A stretch of 64,000 bases of DNA from Pedobacter sp. FW305-3-2-15-E-R2A2 (GTDB lineage Bacteria > Bacteroidota > Bacteroidia > Sphingobacteriales > Sphingobacteriaceae): assembly GCF_038446955.1 (NCBI RefSeq), contig NZ_CP151803.1:5890001-5954000 (forward strand). The letters run 5' to 3'. The notes under the pieces are model-generated. The model saw nothing but the letters and a program-made list of their open reading frames with translations, made no database searches and was not told the origin of the DNA. Positions 31,823 to 40,546 of this stretch are shown here, in pieces (the first letter of the stretch is position 1; the number at the start of each line of letters is the position of its first letter). The translations under genes were made by a program, and so were the position numbers.

Positions 31823-33433
31823 ATGAGAATCTTCATCAGTATCATCAGCACCCTGCTGTTGTTCCAGGTAAGTCGCGCGCAACTCCCTTCACTTATCCCA
31901 CAACCTGTGGAAATGACGATAGGAAAGACATCAGAGAACTTTTCTATCGATCACCGTAGCACACAGCTATTTATCAGCGACAACAAGCTGAAACCGGCCG
32001 CAGATTTCTTCATTAACTATATCAAAAAATACTATAACCTGGACCTTAGCCTGACCACGGGAACTGATTTGAACAGAAAAAATGTAATCAATCTAACCCT
32101 CATAAAAGTTGCTGATCCAAATCCGGAGCAGTACGCTTTGGCGGTAAGCAGTAAATCTGTCAACATTCGCTCTTCTTCCCCTGCAGGTATATTTTATGGC
32201 ATACAAACCCTGATCCAACTATTGCCTCCAAGTGCCAAAGCATTTCCTTTACAGGTTCAGGCAGTAACGATCACGGACTATCCACGTTTTGCGTATCGGG
32301 GAATGCACCTGGATGTCAGCAGACATTTTTTTGATGTCAGCTTTGTCAAAAAATACATTGATTATCTGGCGATGCACAAGCTCAATTATTTCCACTGGCA
32401 CCTGACGGATGATCATGGATGGCGCATAGAAATAAAAAAACATCCAAGATTAACTGAGGTTGGTGCCTGGAGAGATGGCTCCATCATCGGCCTTTATCCT
32501 GGAACAGGGAACGATGGCATCCGCTATGGCGGCTACTATACCCAGGAAGAAGTAAAAGAAGTGATCCGATATGCCACAGAGCGATACATTACCATCATCC
32601 CTGAGATAGAAATGCCTGGACATAGCATGGCGGTCCTCGCCGCTTATCCGGAATTGAGCACTACACCTAAGCTTCCTAAGAAAGTCGCCGAAACCTGGGG
32701 AATTTTCAATAAATTCAATAATGTATTACTTCCCTCTGAGCAAACCTTTACTTTCCTGGAAGAAGTCCTAACCGAAGTGATGAACCTCTTCCCCTCTTCC
32801 TATATCCATATTGGCGGAGATGAATGTTCGAAGATCTGGTGGAAACAGTCTGCCTTTTCCCAACAACTGATTAAAGAGAAAGGATTGAAAAACGAAATCG
32901 GACTGCAAAGCTATTTTATCCATAGGATAGAAAAGTTTGTGAACAGCAAAGGAAAAACCATTATCGGATGGGATGAGATCCTTGATGGTGGCCTTGCTCC
33001 TAACGCGGTGGTGATGAGCTGGCGTGGTGAAAAGGGAGGTATTGCTGCGGCAAAACAAAAACATAAAGTCATCATGACTCCGGAGAATTTCATGTACTTC
33101 AATCATGCACAGTTCTTAAAGGAAGATTCCCTCACTGCAGCGAAGTTCCTGCCCCTGGCTAACGTCTATAATTATGAGCCTATACCTGCAGCGCTGAGTC
33201 CTGCCGAAGGCAAATACATCTGGGGAGCACAAGGCAACCTTTGGTCGGAATACATCAGCAATCCCGCTAAAGCCGAGTACATGTTATTTCCAAGACTGGA
33301 TGCTTTGAGTGAAGTATTATGGAGCCCTAAAGCCAAGCGCAATTACAGCAGTTTTCAGCAGAGATTAAAACAGCAACTCAGGAGGTATGACCAAATGGGA
33401 ATAAAATACAGTAAAAGATATTGGGAGAATTAA
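31823..33433 (+). CDS. GH20 beta-N-acetylhexosaminidase
   Basis: This 536-residue exported enzyme (signal peptide ending VSRAQ) removes terminal GlcNAc or GalNAc residues. It has the N-terminal GH20b domain (about 22-150) and the catalytic barrel beginning YPRFAYRGMHLDVSRHFF. The catalytic pair is Asp333-Glu334 in YIHIGGDECSKIWW. Other typical words are NYFHWHLTDDHGWRIEIKK, EIEMPGHSMAVLAAYPEL, and WGAQGNLWSEYISNP near the end. Length fits the single-domain enzymes of Bacteroidota that process chitin fragments, glycans or peptidoglycan sugars. It is a single gene; its stop codon lies in the loop of a terminator hairpin. Confidence 0.95.
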   Translation: MRIFISIISTLLLFQVSRAQLPSLIPQPVEMTIGKTSENFSIDHRSTQLFISDNKLKPAADFFINYIKKYYNLDLSLTTGTDLNRKNVINLTLIKVADPNPEQYALAVSSKSVNIRSSSPAGIFYGIQTLIQLLPPSAKAFPLQVQAVTITDYPRFAYRGMHLDVSRHFFDVSFVKKYIDYLAMHKLNYFHWHLTDDHGWRIEIKKHPRLTEVGAWRDGSIIGLYPGTGNDGIRYGGYYTQEEVKEVIRYATERYITIIPEIEMPGHSMAVLAAYPELSTTPKLPKKVAETWGIFNKFNNVLLPSEQTFTFLEEVLTEVMNLFPSSYIHIGGDECSKIWWKQSAFSQQLIKEKGLKNEIGLQSYFIHRIEKFVNSKGKTIIGWDEILDGGLAPNAVVMSWRGEKGGIAAAKQKHKVIMTPENFMYFNHAQFLKEDSLTAAKFLPLANVYNYEPIPAALSPAEGKYIWGAQGNLWSEYISNPAKAEYMLFPRLDALSEVLWSPKAKRNYSSFQQRLKQQLRRYDQMGIKYSKRYWEN

Positions 33434-33458
33434 GTTCTCCCAATATCTTTTACTGTTT
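33411..33458 (+). terminator. Terminator whose loop contains the GH20 stop codon
   Basis: Perfect 19-bp arms at 33411-33429 and 33435-33453 close a 5-base loop (TTAAG) holding the TAA stop. A TGTTTTT tail follows. The left arm is also the coding sequence for the last residues. Confidence 0.85.
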
Positions 33459-33526
33459 TTCTTAATACACTTTTCTTCTTTCGGCCATAGCCTTTTGCGC
33501 TGCTCTCCACCTATATCCCTGAATAA

Positions 33527-33934
33527 TTACAGGAATTTCGCTTTGAGATCGGGAGAAGGAACCATACAACTCTCTGTCTTCCCCCATATCCGGTACCTGT
33601 TATTCGCAACAAGTTTGTAGATGAAATCCCTGATAAATGAGGGAATGATGATAAATCCATACCAAAGAGACCAGCCTCCACTCAGCTTTCTCGCAATGCG
33701 AAGTGCCGCAGTAGAACGAAGGTAAACCTTACCATCTTCCAAAAGCATGATCGTTTTCAAATCTTCCGCATTGAAATCAAAGTCCGACAACCTTTGCCTT
33801 GCGATGTCACTTTGCAAAGCTGCAAAACGGAAGTAATCTTTATGGTCTCTCTTAATGATGAACTGCACTGAATGATTACACAGATTGCAGACCCCATCAA
33901 AAAAAATCACCGCGTGATCCCGATCTTCATTCAT
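33527..33934 (-). CDS. DCC-family thiol-disulfide oxidoreductase-like protein (DUF393)
   Basis: A 135-residue protein with the defining DxxCxxC motif at the N-terminus: IFFDGVCNLCNHSVQFIIKRD. Later family words are FRFAALQSDIARQRL and YLRSTAALRIARKLSGGW, followed by a hydrophobic helix (LWYGFIIIPSFIRDFIYKLVA) and YRIWGK near the end. The fold is thioredoxin-like and the two cysteines suggest redox chemistry, but physiological substrates are not established. The sequence 33977-33984 reads TATATTTG on the minus strand and is a candidate -7 box 43 nt upstream. It lies between convergent GH20 and divergent pyrR. Confidence 0.88.
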   Translation of the reverse strand: MNEDRDHAVIFFDGVCNLCNHSVQFIIKRDHKDYFRFAALQSDIARQRLSDFDFNAEDLKTIMLLEDGKVYLRSTAALRIARKLSGGWSLWYGFIIIPSFIRDFIYKLVANNRYRIWGKTESCMVPSPDLKAKFL

Positions 33935-34098
33935 TTGATTGTTTTCCTCTTAATAGTCCCCGATATCGGATTTATACAAATATAATTTTTTAAATCCAGA
34001 GCTTCCATCTATAGTTTTATAAATAAGACACTTAAAAGTTTTATCTCTTTTAAAATCAATGTAATTCGGAAATCAGACGGAATAAATCCACATTCAAC

Positions 34099-34129
34099 TT
34101 TACAGAATTGAAACATTTTCCTATATTTG
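34099..34129 (+). promoter_or_regulatory. Promoter of pyrR-pyrB
   Basis: TTTA (34099-34102), 19 bases, TATATTTG (34122-34129). The expected start near 34136 leaves a leader of only about 10 nt before the pyrR ATG, with no room for a PyrR-dependent attenuator. Confidence 0.7.
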
Positions 34130-34145
34130 GCCAATCCTTTAGTCA

Positions 34146-34694
34146 ATGCAAAAGAGAACCCTGCTAGACGGTCAAAAATTCCAGATCACAATTAAGAGAC
34201 TTTGTCATCAATTAATTGAGAACCATACCGATTTTTCAAATACTGTTTTAATTGGCATTCAGCCAAGAGGCAGCTACTTTGCCGATAGAGTACAGACCGA
34301 ACTCTCCCAAATCCTTAAGAAAAGTACCATCAAGAAAGGCAATTTAGACATTACCTTTTTCCGGGACGACTTCAGAAGGAAGGACGGAATTGTTTCTGCA
34401 AATAGCAACACCATAGATTTTATTATCGAAGGAAAGAACGTAATCCTGATTGATGATGTACTCTGGACCGGACGCACGATACGCGCCGCGATGGATGCAT
34501 TACTGGCTTACGGACGCCCGGAAAGAGTAGAGTTGATGGTCTTGATTGACAGGCGTTTTTCAAGACATCTGCCTATTGAGCCCGATTATATCGGCCAGCA
34601 GGTAGACAGCTTAAACTCACAACAGGTAAGGGTGAGCTGGAAAGAAACAGAAGGAGAAGACAAAGTAATCTTAATATCAGAAAGCAATAAATAA
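34146..34694 (+). CDS. pyrR: PyrR-type phosphoribosyltransferase
   Basis: PyrR proteins bind pyr mRNA in Firmicutes and also have uracil phosphoribosyltransferase activity. The 182-residue product shows VLIGIQPRGSYFADRVQ, the dimer-loop word DITFFRDDFRRK, and the PRPP-binding motif VILIDDVLWTGRTIRAAMDALL (about residues 99-120), then LIDRRFSRHLPIEPDYIGQQV. It overlaps nothing but is separated from pyrB by a single base, so the two are one transcriptional unit. The short leader argues against classical attenuation in cis at this site; the protein may act as an enzyme or regulate elsewhere (inference). Confidence 0.92.
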   Translation: MQKRTLLDGQKFQITIKRLCHQLIENHTDFSNTVLIGIQPRGSYFADRVQTELSQILKKSTIKKGNLDITFFRDDFRRKDGIVSANSNTIDFIIEGKNVILIDDVLWTGRTIRAAMDALLAYGRPERVELMVLIDRRFSRHLPIEPDYIGQQVDSLNSQQVRVSWKETEGEDKVILISESNK

Positions 34695-34695
34695 C

Positions 34696-35628
34696 ATGGC
34701 AGCAGACAAATTATCGACCCGACATCTTTTAGGTATCAAAGATATTAACCGAAATGATATCGAATTGATCTTAGAAACTGCAGATAATTTTAAAGATGTG
34801 ATCAACAGGCCGATTAAAAAAGTGCCTTCCCTGAGAGACATCACGATTGCCAATATCTTCTTTGAAAATTCTACCCGTACCAAGCTTTCTTTTGAGCTGG
34901 CAGAAAAGAGACTTTCTGCAGATACGATCAATTTTGCAGCTTCTTCCTCTTCAGTGAGTAAGGGAGAAACCCTGATTGACACGGTAAACAATATCCTCGC
35001 CATGAAGGTGGATATGGTAGTCATGAGACACCCCTATGCAGGAGCAGGTCAGTTCCTGAGCAAACACATTAATGCACAGATCGTAAACGCTGGAGACGGC
35101 GCACATGAACACCCCACACAAGCCCTTTTAGATGCCTTCTCTATCCGCCAGAAACTGGGTGATGTAGCTGGTAAAAAAGTGGTGATTGTAGGTGATATTT
35201 TACACTCCAGGGTAGCGATATCCAACATTCTATGCCTGCAAAAACTGGGTGCAGAAGTGATGGTATGCGGCCCTACAACCTTGATTCCTAAACACATCGA
35301 AAGTTTGGGTGTAAAGGTAGAACACAACCTGATTAAAGCTTTAAACTGGTGTGATGTGGCCAATATGCTGCGCATCCAGCTGGAAAGACAAGATATCAAA
35401 TATTTCCCTTCCCTGAGGGAATACGCCATGATGTACGGCTTAAACAAGCAAATCCTGGACAATTTAGATAAGGAGATCATTGTAATGCACCCAGGCCCGA
35501 TTAACCGTGGTGTGGAGATCACCAGTGATGTTGCCGACAGCAAACAATCCATCATCCTTGAACAGGTAGAAAATGGAGTAGCTGTAAGGATGGCTGTGCT
35601 TTACCTATTGGCTTCTCAAAGAGATTAA
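34696..35628 (+). CDS. pyrB: Aspartate carbamoyltransferase catalytic subunit
   Basis: PyrB condenses carbamoyl phosphate with aspartate, the committed step of pyrimidine synthesis. The 310-residue product has the carbamoyl-phosphate site FFENSTRTKLSFELAEKRL, the loop SSSVSKGETLIDTV, HPYAGAG, GDGAHEHPTQALLDAFSI, and the C-terminal MHPGPINRGVEI. No regulatory chain (pyrI) is adjacent, which fits the PyrR-linked type of enzyme that works without it. It follows pyrR after one base. Confidence 0.97.
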   Translation: MAADKLSTRHLLGIKDINRNDIELILETADNFKDVINRPIKKVPSLRDITIANIFFENSTRTKLSFELAEKRLSADTINFAASSSSVSKGETLIDTVNNILAMKVDMVVMRHPYAGAGQFLSKHINAQIVNAGDGAHEHPTQALLDAFSIRQKLGDVAGKKVVIVGDILHSRVAISNILCLQKLGAEVMVCGPTTLIPKHIESLGVKVEHNLIKALNWCDVANMLRIQLERQDIKYFPSLREYAMMYGLNKQILDNLDKEIIVMHPGPINRGVEITSDVADSKQSIILEQVENGVAVRMAVLYLLASQRD

Positions 35629-35760
35629 CATCTCTAAAAAGTTTTTTATACCAATCTCGTTTTCTTTTCGTTAAACCAGTGTTATCAACAGTTGTTAATT
35701 TCTTATGTTAATAAGACATAATACTATTTTTATATTAGTACCAACCATATTTGAAACCAG

Positions 35761-38700
35761 ATGCAGAAAAAATACCTTTTTATTCCGCTATTATTAGCAG
35801 GTAGCTTTACGTCTAGTTATGCGCAGTCCAGCATACTAGTCAATTTAAATCAGAATTACCGAACCGGTCTGGAGTTACTGGACAATGAAAAGTACATCGC
35901 AGCAGCACAACAATTTAGGTTGGTAGAACAAGCCAGACAAAAGCCGGGTGCGCAACAGGAAAGTAACTCAGAACTATCCCTTCTTAAAGAAAATGCAAAG
36001 TTTTATGCTGCCGTTTGTGCACTGGAGCTTGGAAATAATGATGCGGAAAGCCTGTTCCAGAACTTTATCAAAGATTACCCCCTGAATGCAAATACCAAAC
36101 TGGCCTATTTCCATGTCGGTAAATCCTATTTTGCTCAGGAAAACTATCAGAAAGCATTGGATTGGTTTGAAAAAACAGACCCTTCTACCCTTTCCGGAAA
36201 ACAACGTTTAGAATATCAGTTCAAACAAGGTTATGCTTATTTCATGTTGAAAAACACTGAGAAAGCAGAGCCTCTTTTTGAGATCGTAAAAAAAGAAAAA
36301 TCCCAATATCAGGAAAGCGCAACTTACTATTTTGCGTACATCAATTACCTGAACAAGGAGTATAAAACAGCATTGGCGAATTTTGAAAAATTAAAAGGCT
36401 CGCCAACATACGAAGCAAGTTATCCTTATTACATCACTTCGATGTATTACTTAGATGAGCGTTACGATGATGTAATTTCCTACGCTATTCCCATTTTAAA
36501 AACATCGAAGCAACAGTATGAAGCAGAAATGCTGAGCTTAATCGCAGCCTCTTATTTTGCCAAATCTGATTTCACCAATGCAGAGAAATATTTCAGTGAA
36601 TATTATGCAAAAGACAAATCAGAGGTAAAAAACAACCTGTTTATCTATCAGTATGGATATTCCTTATTTCATTTGAAAAGATACCAGGAATCTGTAGCGA
36701 TTCTGGAAAAACTAGACACGGATGATGTATACCTGCAAAGCGGGATGTATACGCTGGGTCGCTCTTTCATTCAATTGAAAAACAAAGAAAAAGCACGCAG
36801 TGCCTTCTTCAGGTCTTCAAGACTTGACTTTGATAAATTCATACAGGAAGAAGCATGGATCAACTATGCAAGATTAAGTTATGAGCTGGATTTCAATCAG
36901 CAGGCCTTAGAATCTACCCAGAACTTCTTAAAGCAATTCCCGAAATCAAGGAAAGCCAATGAAGCTAAAACCTTATTGGGGGAAATTCTGTTAACGAGTA
37001 AAAACTACCAGGCAGCAATAGACATTCTGGAGCCTATTCCTGATAAATCGCCGGAAGCAAAAGAAGCTTACCAGAAAGTAACCTATTTCAGAGGACTTGA
37101 GTTCTATAATGAAAGGGCCTTCCCTAATGCATTATCGATGTTCTTACGCTCAGAAAAATTCCCTGAAGACAAAGAAATCCATGCTTTAAGTACTTACTGG
37201 AAAGCCGAAGCCAGTTATGAACTGAGAAAATTCGGAGAGGCAGTGAAAAACTTCGAACTGTTCCTCGACATGCCGGGTGCAGATAAAACCGAAGTTTACA
37301 ATTTCGCCAATTATGCTTTGGCTTATGCAGCTTTCGAAGATGAGCGTTATGGAAAAGCAGCAACCTATTTTGAACGCTTCCTGAAAGGAAATGATAAAGA
37401 TCAGAAAACGGTAACCGATGCGACCATCAGGTTAGCGGATTCCTATTTTGTAAATAAAAGCTATGGCAATGCCTTAGAGAATTATAACAAAATTATTGCT
37501 TCAAAATCTACCGGAGAAGATTATGCCCTTTTCCAACGTGGGATGATCCAGGGACTTGAAAACCAAAACGATGCAAAGATCAATACGATGCAGAGTTTGT
37601 TAAAGCAGTTCCCCAACTCTAACTATGCCGATGACGCCGGATTTGAAACTGCCTATACCTATTTCAATAAAGGAGATCTGGACAAATCAAAAACAGATTT
37701 GACTTCCCTGATCAGCCAATATCCACGCAGTAGTTATGTGCCGCGTGCCTTGGTGACGATCGGATTGGTTCAATACAACCAGGATCAGGATGATGCCGCT
37801 GCAGAGACCTTCAAAAAAGTAATTGCCGATTACGGAAGTACTGAAGAGGCCAAACAGGCTTTGGAATCCATCAAGAACATTTACGTAGATAAAGGAGATT
37901 CAGAAGGCTTTATCAGCTATGCAAAGACCACACCGATCGGAGATTTCTCTCTGGCTGAACAAGATAACATCATCTTTACCGCTGCAAATAACCGTTACCT
38001 GAAAGGCGATGCCAAAGGAGCTTTCGAAGCCATCAATGCTTATTTTGATAAATTCCCTAAAGCCATTCATACCAAAGAAGCTAAGTTCATCAGAGCAGAG
38101 TCATTGGTGAAATTAGGAAGACCGGATGAGGCGATTCCTGATTATGAGTTCATCTTAAATGACTGGACCAGTGATTATACCGAACGTTCCTTAGTTTCTA
38201 TCTCCAAGTTATTCCTGGATCAGAAAAAATATAATGAAGCCATCGTATACCTGAAAAGACTGGAAACAACGGCAGATTATAAAGTGCACTATACTTATGC
38301 CATCAATAACCTGTTGAAAGCTTACAGCGCTTTAAACATGCCTGATGATGTCATTAAATATGTGGCATTGATCAAAGAGTCTGACAAATCTTCACAGGAA
38401 GAAAAAAGCAGCTCCGAACTGTATGCAGGAAAGGCCTATTTAGCAAAAGCAGATACAACCCTTGCTGTGAAGTCATTTAACATGGTGGTGGAGAAAACAA
38501 AAACGCTTGCGGCCGCAGAAGCAAAATATAACATCGCTGCAATTCAATATGCAAAAAGAGAATATAAAACTTCTACAAAAACCTGTTTTGACCTGATCAA
38601 TAACTTATCATCTTATGATTATTGGGTGGCTAAATCTTTCATTCTGTTAGCAGATAACTACGTTGCATTAAAAGACAATCTACAAGCTAAAAGCACGCTC

Positions 38701-38778
38701 CTTAGCCTTATAGACAATTATGATGGCAAGGACGATATCGTCCAGACTGCTAAGGAAAAATTACAAAAAATTAAATAA
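35761..38778 (+). CDS. Giant periplasmic tetratricopeptide-repeat protein
   Basis: A 1005-residue protein with a signal peptide (about 21 residues, ending SSYAQ) and then TPR-like helix pairs throughout. Clear examples are LAYFHVGKSYFAQENYQKALDWFEK, QYGYSLFHLKRYQESVAILEKL, YADDAGFETAYTYFNKGDLDKSKTDL and PRALVTIGLVQYNQDQDDAAAETFKKVI. It would form a long solenoid in the periplasm, a scaffold rather than an enzyme. Its 3' end is 10 nt from the start of an outer-membrane barrel gene, and genes for HU/SPOR, ExbB, ExbD and TonB proteins follow. It resembles in role the TPR partner CpoB of Tol-Pal, but at several times its size. Function is not established. Confidence 0.85.
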   Translation: MQKKYLFIPLLLAGSFTSSYAQSSILVNLNQNYRTGLELLDNEKYIAAAQQFRLVEQARQKPGAQQESNSELSLLKENAKFYAAVCALELGNNDAESLFQNFIKDYPLNANTKLAYFHVGKSYFAQENYQKALDWFEKTDPSTLSGKQRLEYQFKQGYAYFMLKNTEKAEPLFEIVKKEKSQYQESATYYFAYINYLNKEYKTALANFEKLKGSPTYEASYPYYITSMYYLDERYDDVISYAIPILKTSKQQYEAEMLSLIAASYFAKSDFTNAEKYFSEYYAKDKSEVKNNLFIYQYGYSLFHLKRYQESVAILEKLDTDDVYLQSGMYTLGRSFIQLKNKEKARSAFFRSSRLDFDKFIQEEAWINYARLSYELDFNQQALESTQNFLKQFPKSRKANEAKTLLGEILLTSKNYQAAIDILEPIPDKSPEAKEAYQKVTYFRGLEFYNERAFPNALSMFLRSEKFPEDKEIHALSTYWKAEASYELRKFGEAVKNFELFLDMPGADKTEVYNFANYALAYAAFEDERYGKAATYFERFLKGNDKDQKTVTDATIRLADSYFVNKSYGNALENYNKIIASKSTGEDYALFQRGMIQGLENQNDAKINTMQSLLKQFPNSNYADDAGFETAYTYFNKGDLDKSKTDLTSLISQYPRSSYVPRALVTIGLVQYNQDQDDAAAETFKKVIADYGSTEEAKQALESIKNIYVDKGDSEGFISYAKTTPIGDFSLAEQDNIIFTAANNRYLKGDAKGAFEAINAYFDKFPKAIHTKEAKFIRAESLVKLGRPDEAIPDYEFILNDWTSDYTERSLVSISKLFLDQKKYNEAIVYLKRLETTADYKVHYTYAINNLLKAYSALNMPDDVIKYVALIKESDKSSQEEKSSSELYAGKAYLAKADTTLAVKSFNMVVEKTKTLAAAEAKYNIAAIQYAKREYKTSTKTCFDLINNLSSYDYWVAKSFILLADNYVALKDNLQAKSTLLSLIDNYDGKDDIVQTAKEKLQKIK

Positions 38779-38788
38779 GACAAGCACG

Positions 38789-40492
38789 ATGAGATTGACG
38801 AAATTAATATATACCACCCTATTTTTTATTACTGCTGGAACGCTGAGCACATTGGCACAGGATACCAAGACTAATGAAAAGAAAACTGAAGAGAAAGCCG
38901 TAACAGAAGAGATTGAAGTCGTAAGGCCTTATAAACCAGTTTTGGCAGAAGCCGTAAAACTGAGAAGGAGCCCGGATCTGAATACGGTAAAAACCTATAA
39001 AGCAAAATTCAATTATAGCCTGACCGACAGGAAGCTGGAATTGAATTCAGATATCAATAAATTACAGGCAGAACAAGTTGCAAAGGAAAGAGAAACAGAA
39101 TTGATCAACAATTATGTGAAAGGTGGTTTTGGAATCCGTACCACGATCTTAGGAGAAGCCTACATCAACCTGGGCAGAGATGAAGCCTTACAGGCAGGTG
39201 CCTTCTTTAAACATTTCGGACAAAAAGGAAAACTTGCCGGACAAGAAGTGAATCAACAGCAATTGAGTGTATTTGGAAGAAGCATTGGTGATCAGGTGAC
39301 CATGAGTGGCCGCGTGAATTACCAGAGAAACGGTTTGTTCTTTTATGGCTTTAACCCGGCGAAACCAGAACTTAACCTGAATCCGGACAGACAAACACTA
39401 AGCTTTATTGAGGCAGAAGGAGAAATCGTAAATAAGTATACAGACGATCCTGATGCACTCAGCTACGCTGTAAAATTAAACGGATACTTATGGAATGATA
39501 AGTATGCGGCAAAAGAAAACTCTATTGTTCTGAACGGATATGTGAACAAAAGAATCAGCAGCTTTAACTTAGGTCTTGCCGCTTCTGCAGAATTTGGAAA
39601 TACCAAAGATGCCCTGGTAAGTGTTGGAAATAATGTATTAAAATTAAACCCATACATCAGGCTGCAGGCTAATGGGGTGAAGATCAATGCAGGTATTAAT
39701 TTCGTACAGGAATTCGGTGCTTTTTCAAAAAGCAGAATCTTCCCTGCAATTACTGCAGACCTGACCTTAATCCCAGACTACCTGCAATTGTTTGCTGAAG
39801 TAAAAGGTGATGTGAACCGCAACTCTTTGAAACAATTTACCGATGAAAATCCCTTCCTGAACTCGAATATTCAAATCAGAAATTCAGTAGAGAAATTAGG
39901 ATTCAGCGCAGGTATTAAAGGAACCGGTGGTCCGGGCTTTGGTTACAAAGCGAGAGTTTACCACAAGAAAATTTCTGATATGCCACTTTTCGTAAACAAC
40001 TTTGCAAACCCTACCCGTTTTGATGTGATCTATGATTTCGGAACAACAACAATGACCGGTCTTGAAGGTGAGATTTCGGTACAGGTAAGTAATTCCCTGA
40101 AATGGACTGGAAAACTGAACTTTGAAGACTATAAACCTGCTCAGGAAACTGAAAGCTGGTTTAAACCACAAATGAGAATCAGCTCAGATTTATTATTTAA
40201 CATCACGGATAAGATTGGATTAAATGCATCTGTAGCCATTCAGGATGCCAGCAAAGCAAAAGTTTACACTGCTGCACCAGCTAGTCCCTATCTGATTCCA
40301 GATCATTCTATCGAAACCGTACAAAGTGTGAAAGCTTTTGTAGACCTTGGTGTGGGTGCCAGCTATAAAATCAACAACAAATTCTCTGCTTTTGCAAGAG
40401 CAAACAATCTGTTGAATACCTCTTACAGCAGGTACCTGTATTATCCAACGATTGGAACCAATATTTTCGGAGGTCTAACTTACTCCTTCTAA
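38789..40492 (+). CDS. Plugless TonB-dependent-receptor-like outer-membrane barrel
   Basis: The ATG at 38789 gives a normal signal peptide (MRLTKLIYTTLFFITAG ... TLAQ); longer starts lie inside the preceding gene. The 567-residue product has a charged N-terminal segment with EEIEVVRPYKPVLAEAVKLR, a word I associate with a Bacteroidota family that follows giant TPR proteins, then beta-barrel sequence to the end (NNLLNTSYSRYLYYPTIG, last residue Phe). A TonB plug domain is not visible, so the barrel may be a pore or an anchor rather than a gated receptor. It is in the six-gene block with TonB and ExbBD, which could energise it. Confidence 0.78.
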   Translation: MRLTKLIYTTLFFITAGTLSTLAQDTKTNEKKTEEKAVTEEIEVVRPYKPVLAEAVKLRRSPDLNTVKTYKAKFNYSLTDRKLELNSDINKLQAEQVAKERETELINNYVKGGFGIRTTILGEAYINLGRDEALQAGAFFKHFGQKGKLAGQEVNQQQLSVFGRSIGDQVTMSGRVNYQRNGLFFYGFNPAKPELNLNPDRQTLSFIEAEGEIVNKYTDDPDALSYAVKLNGYLWNDKYAAKENSIVLNGYVNKRISSFNLGLAASAEFGNTKDALVSVGNNVLKLNPYIRLQANGVKINAGINFVQEFGAFSKSRIFPAITADLTLIPDYLQLFAEVKGDVNRNSLKQFTDENPFLNSNIQIRNSVEKLGFSAGIKGTGGPGFGYKARVYHKKISDMPLFVNNFANPTRFDVIYDFGTTTMTGLEGEISVQVSNSLKWTGKLNFEDYKPAQETESWFKPQMRISSDLLFNITDKIGLNASVAIQDASKAKVYTAAPASPYLIPDHSIETVQSVKAFVDLGVGASYKINNKFSAFARANNLLNTSYSRYLYYPTIGTNIFGGLTYSF

Positions 40493-40546
40493 GCGGTTTT
40501 CAATTATTAATTGGTTGATATAGAATTAAAATTTAATTTTACCAGA

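Noticed and set aside
33935..34145. PyrR-dependent attenuator before pyrR
   Set aside because: No PyrR-binding-loop sequence or antiterminator/terminator pair was seen, and the promoter lies too close to the start codon.
35049..35555. A 168-residue minus-strand frame
   Set aside because: It is antisense to pyrB, whose active-site motifs are intact.
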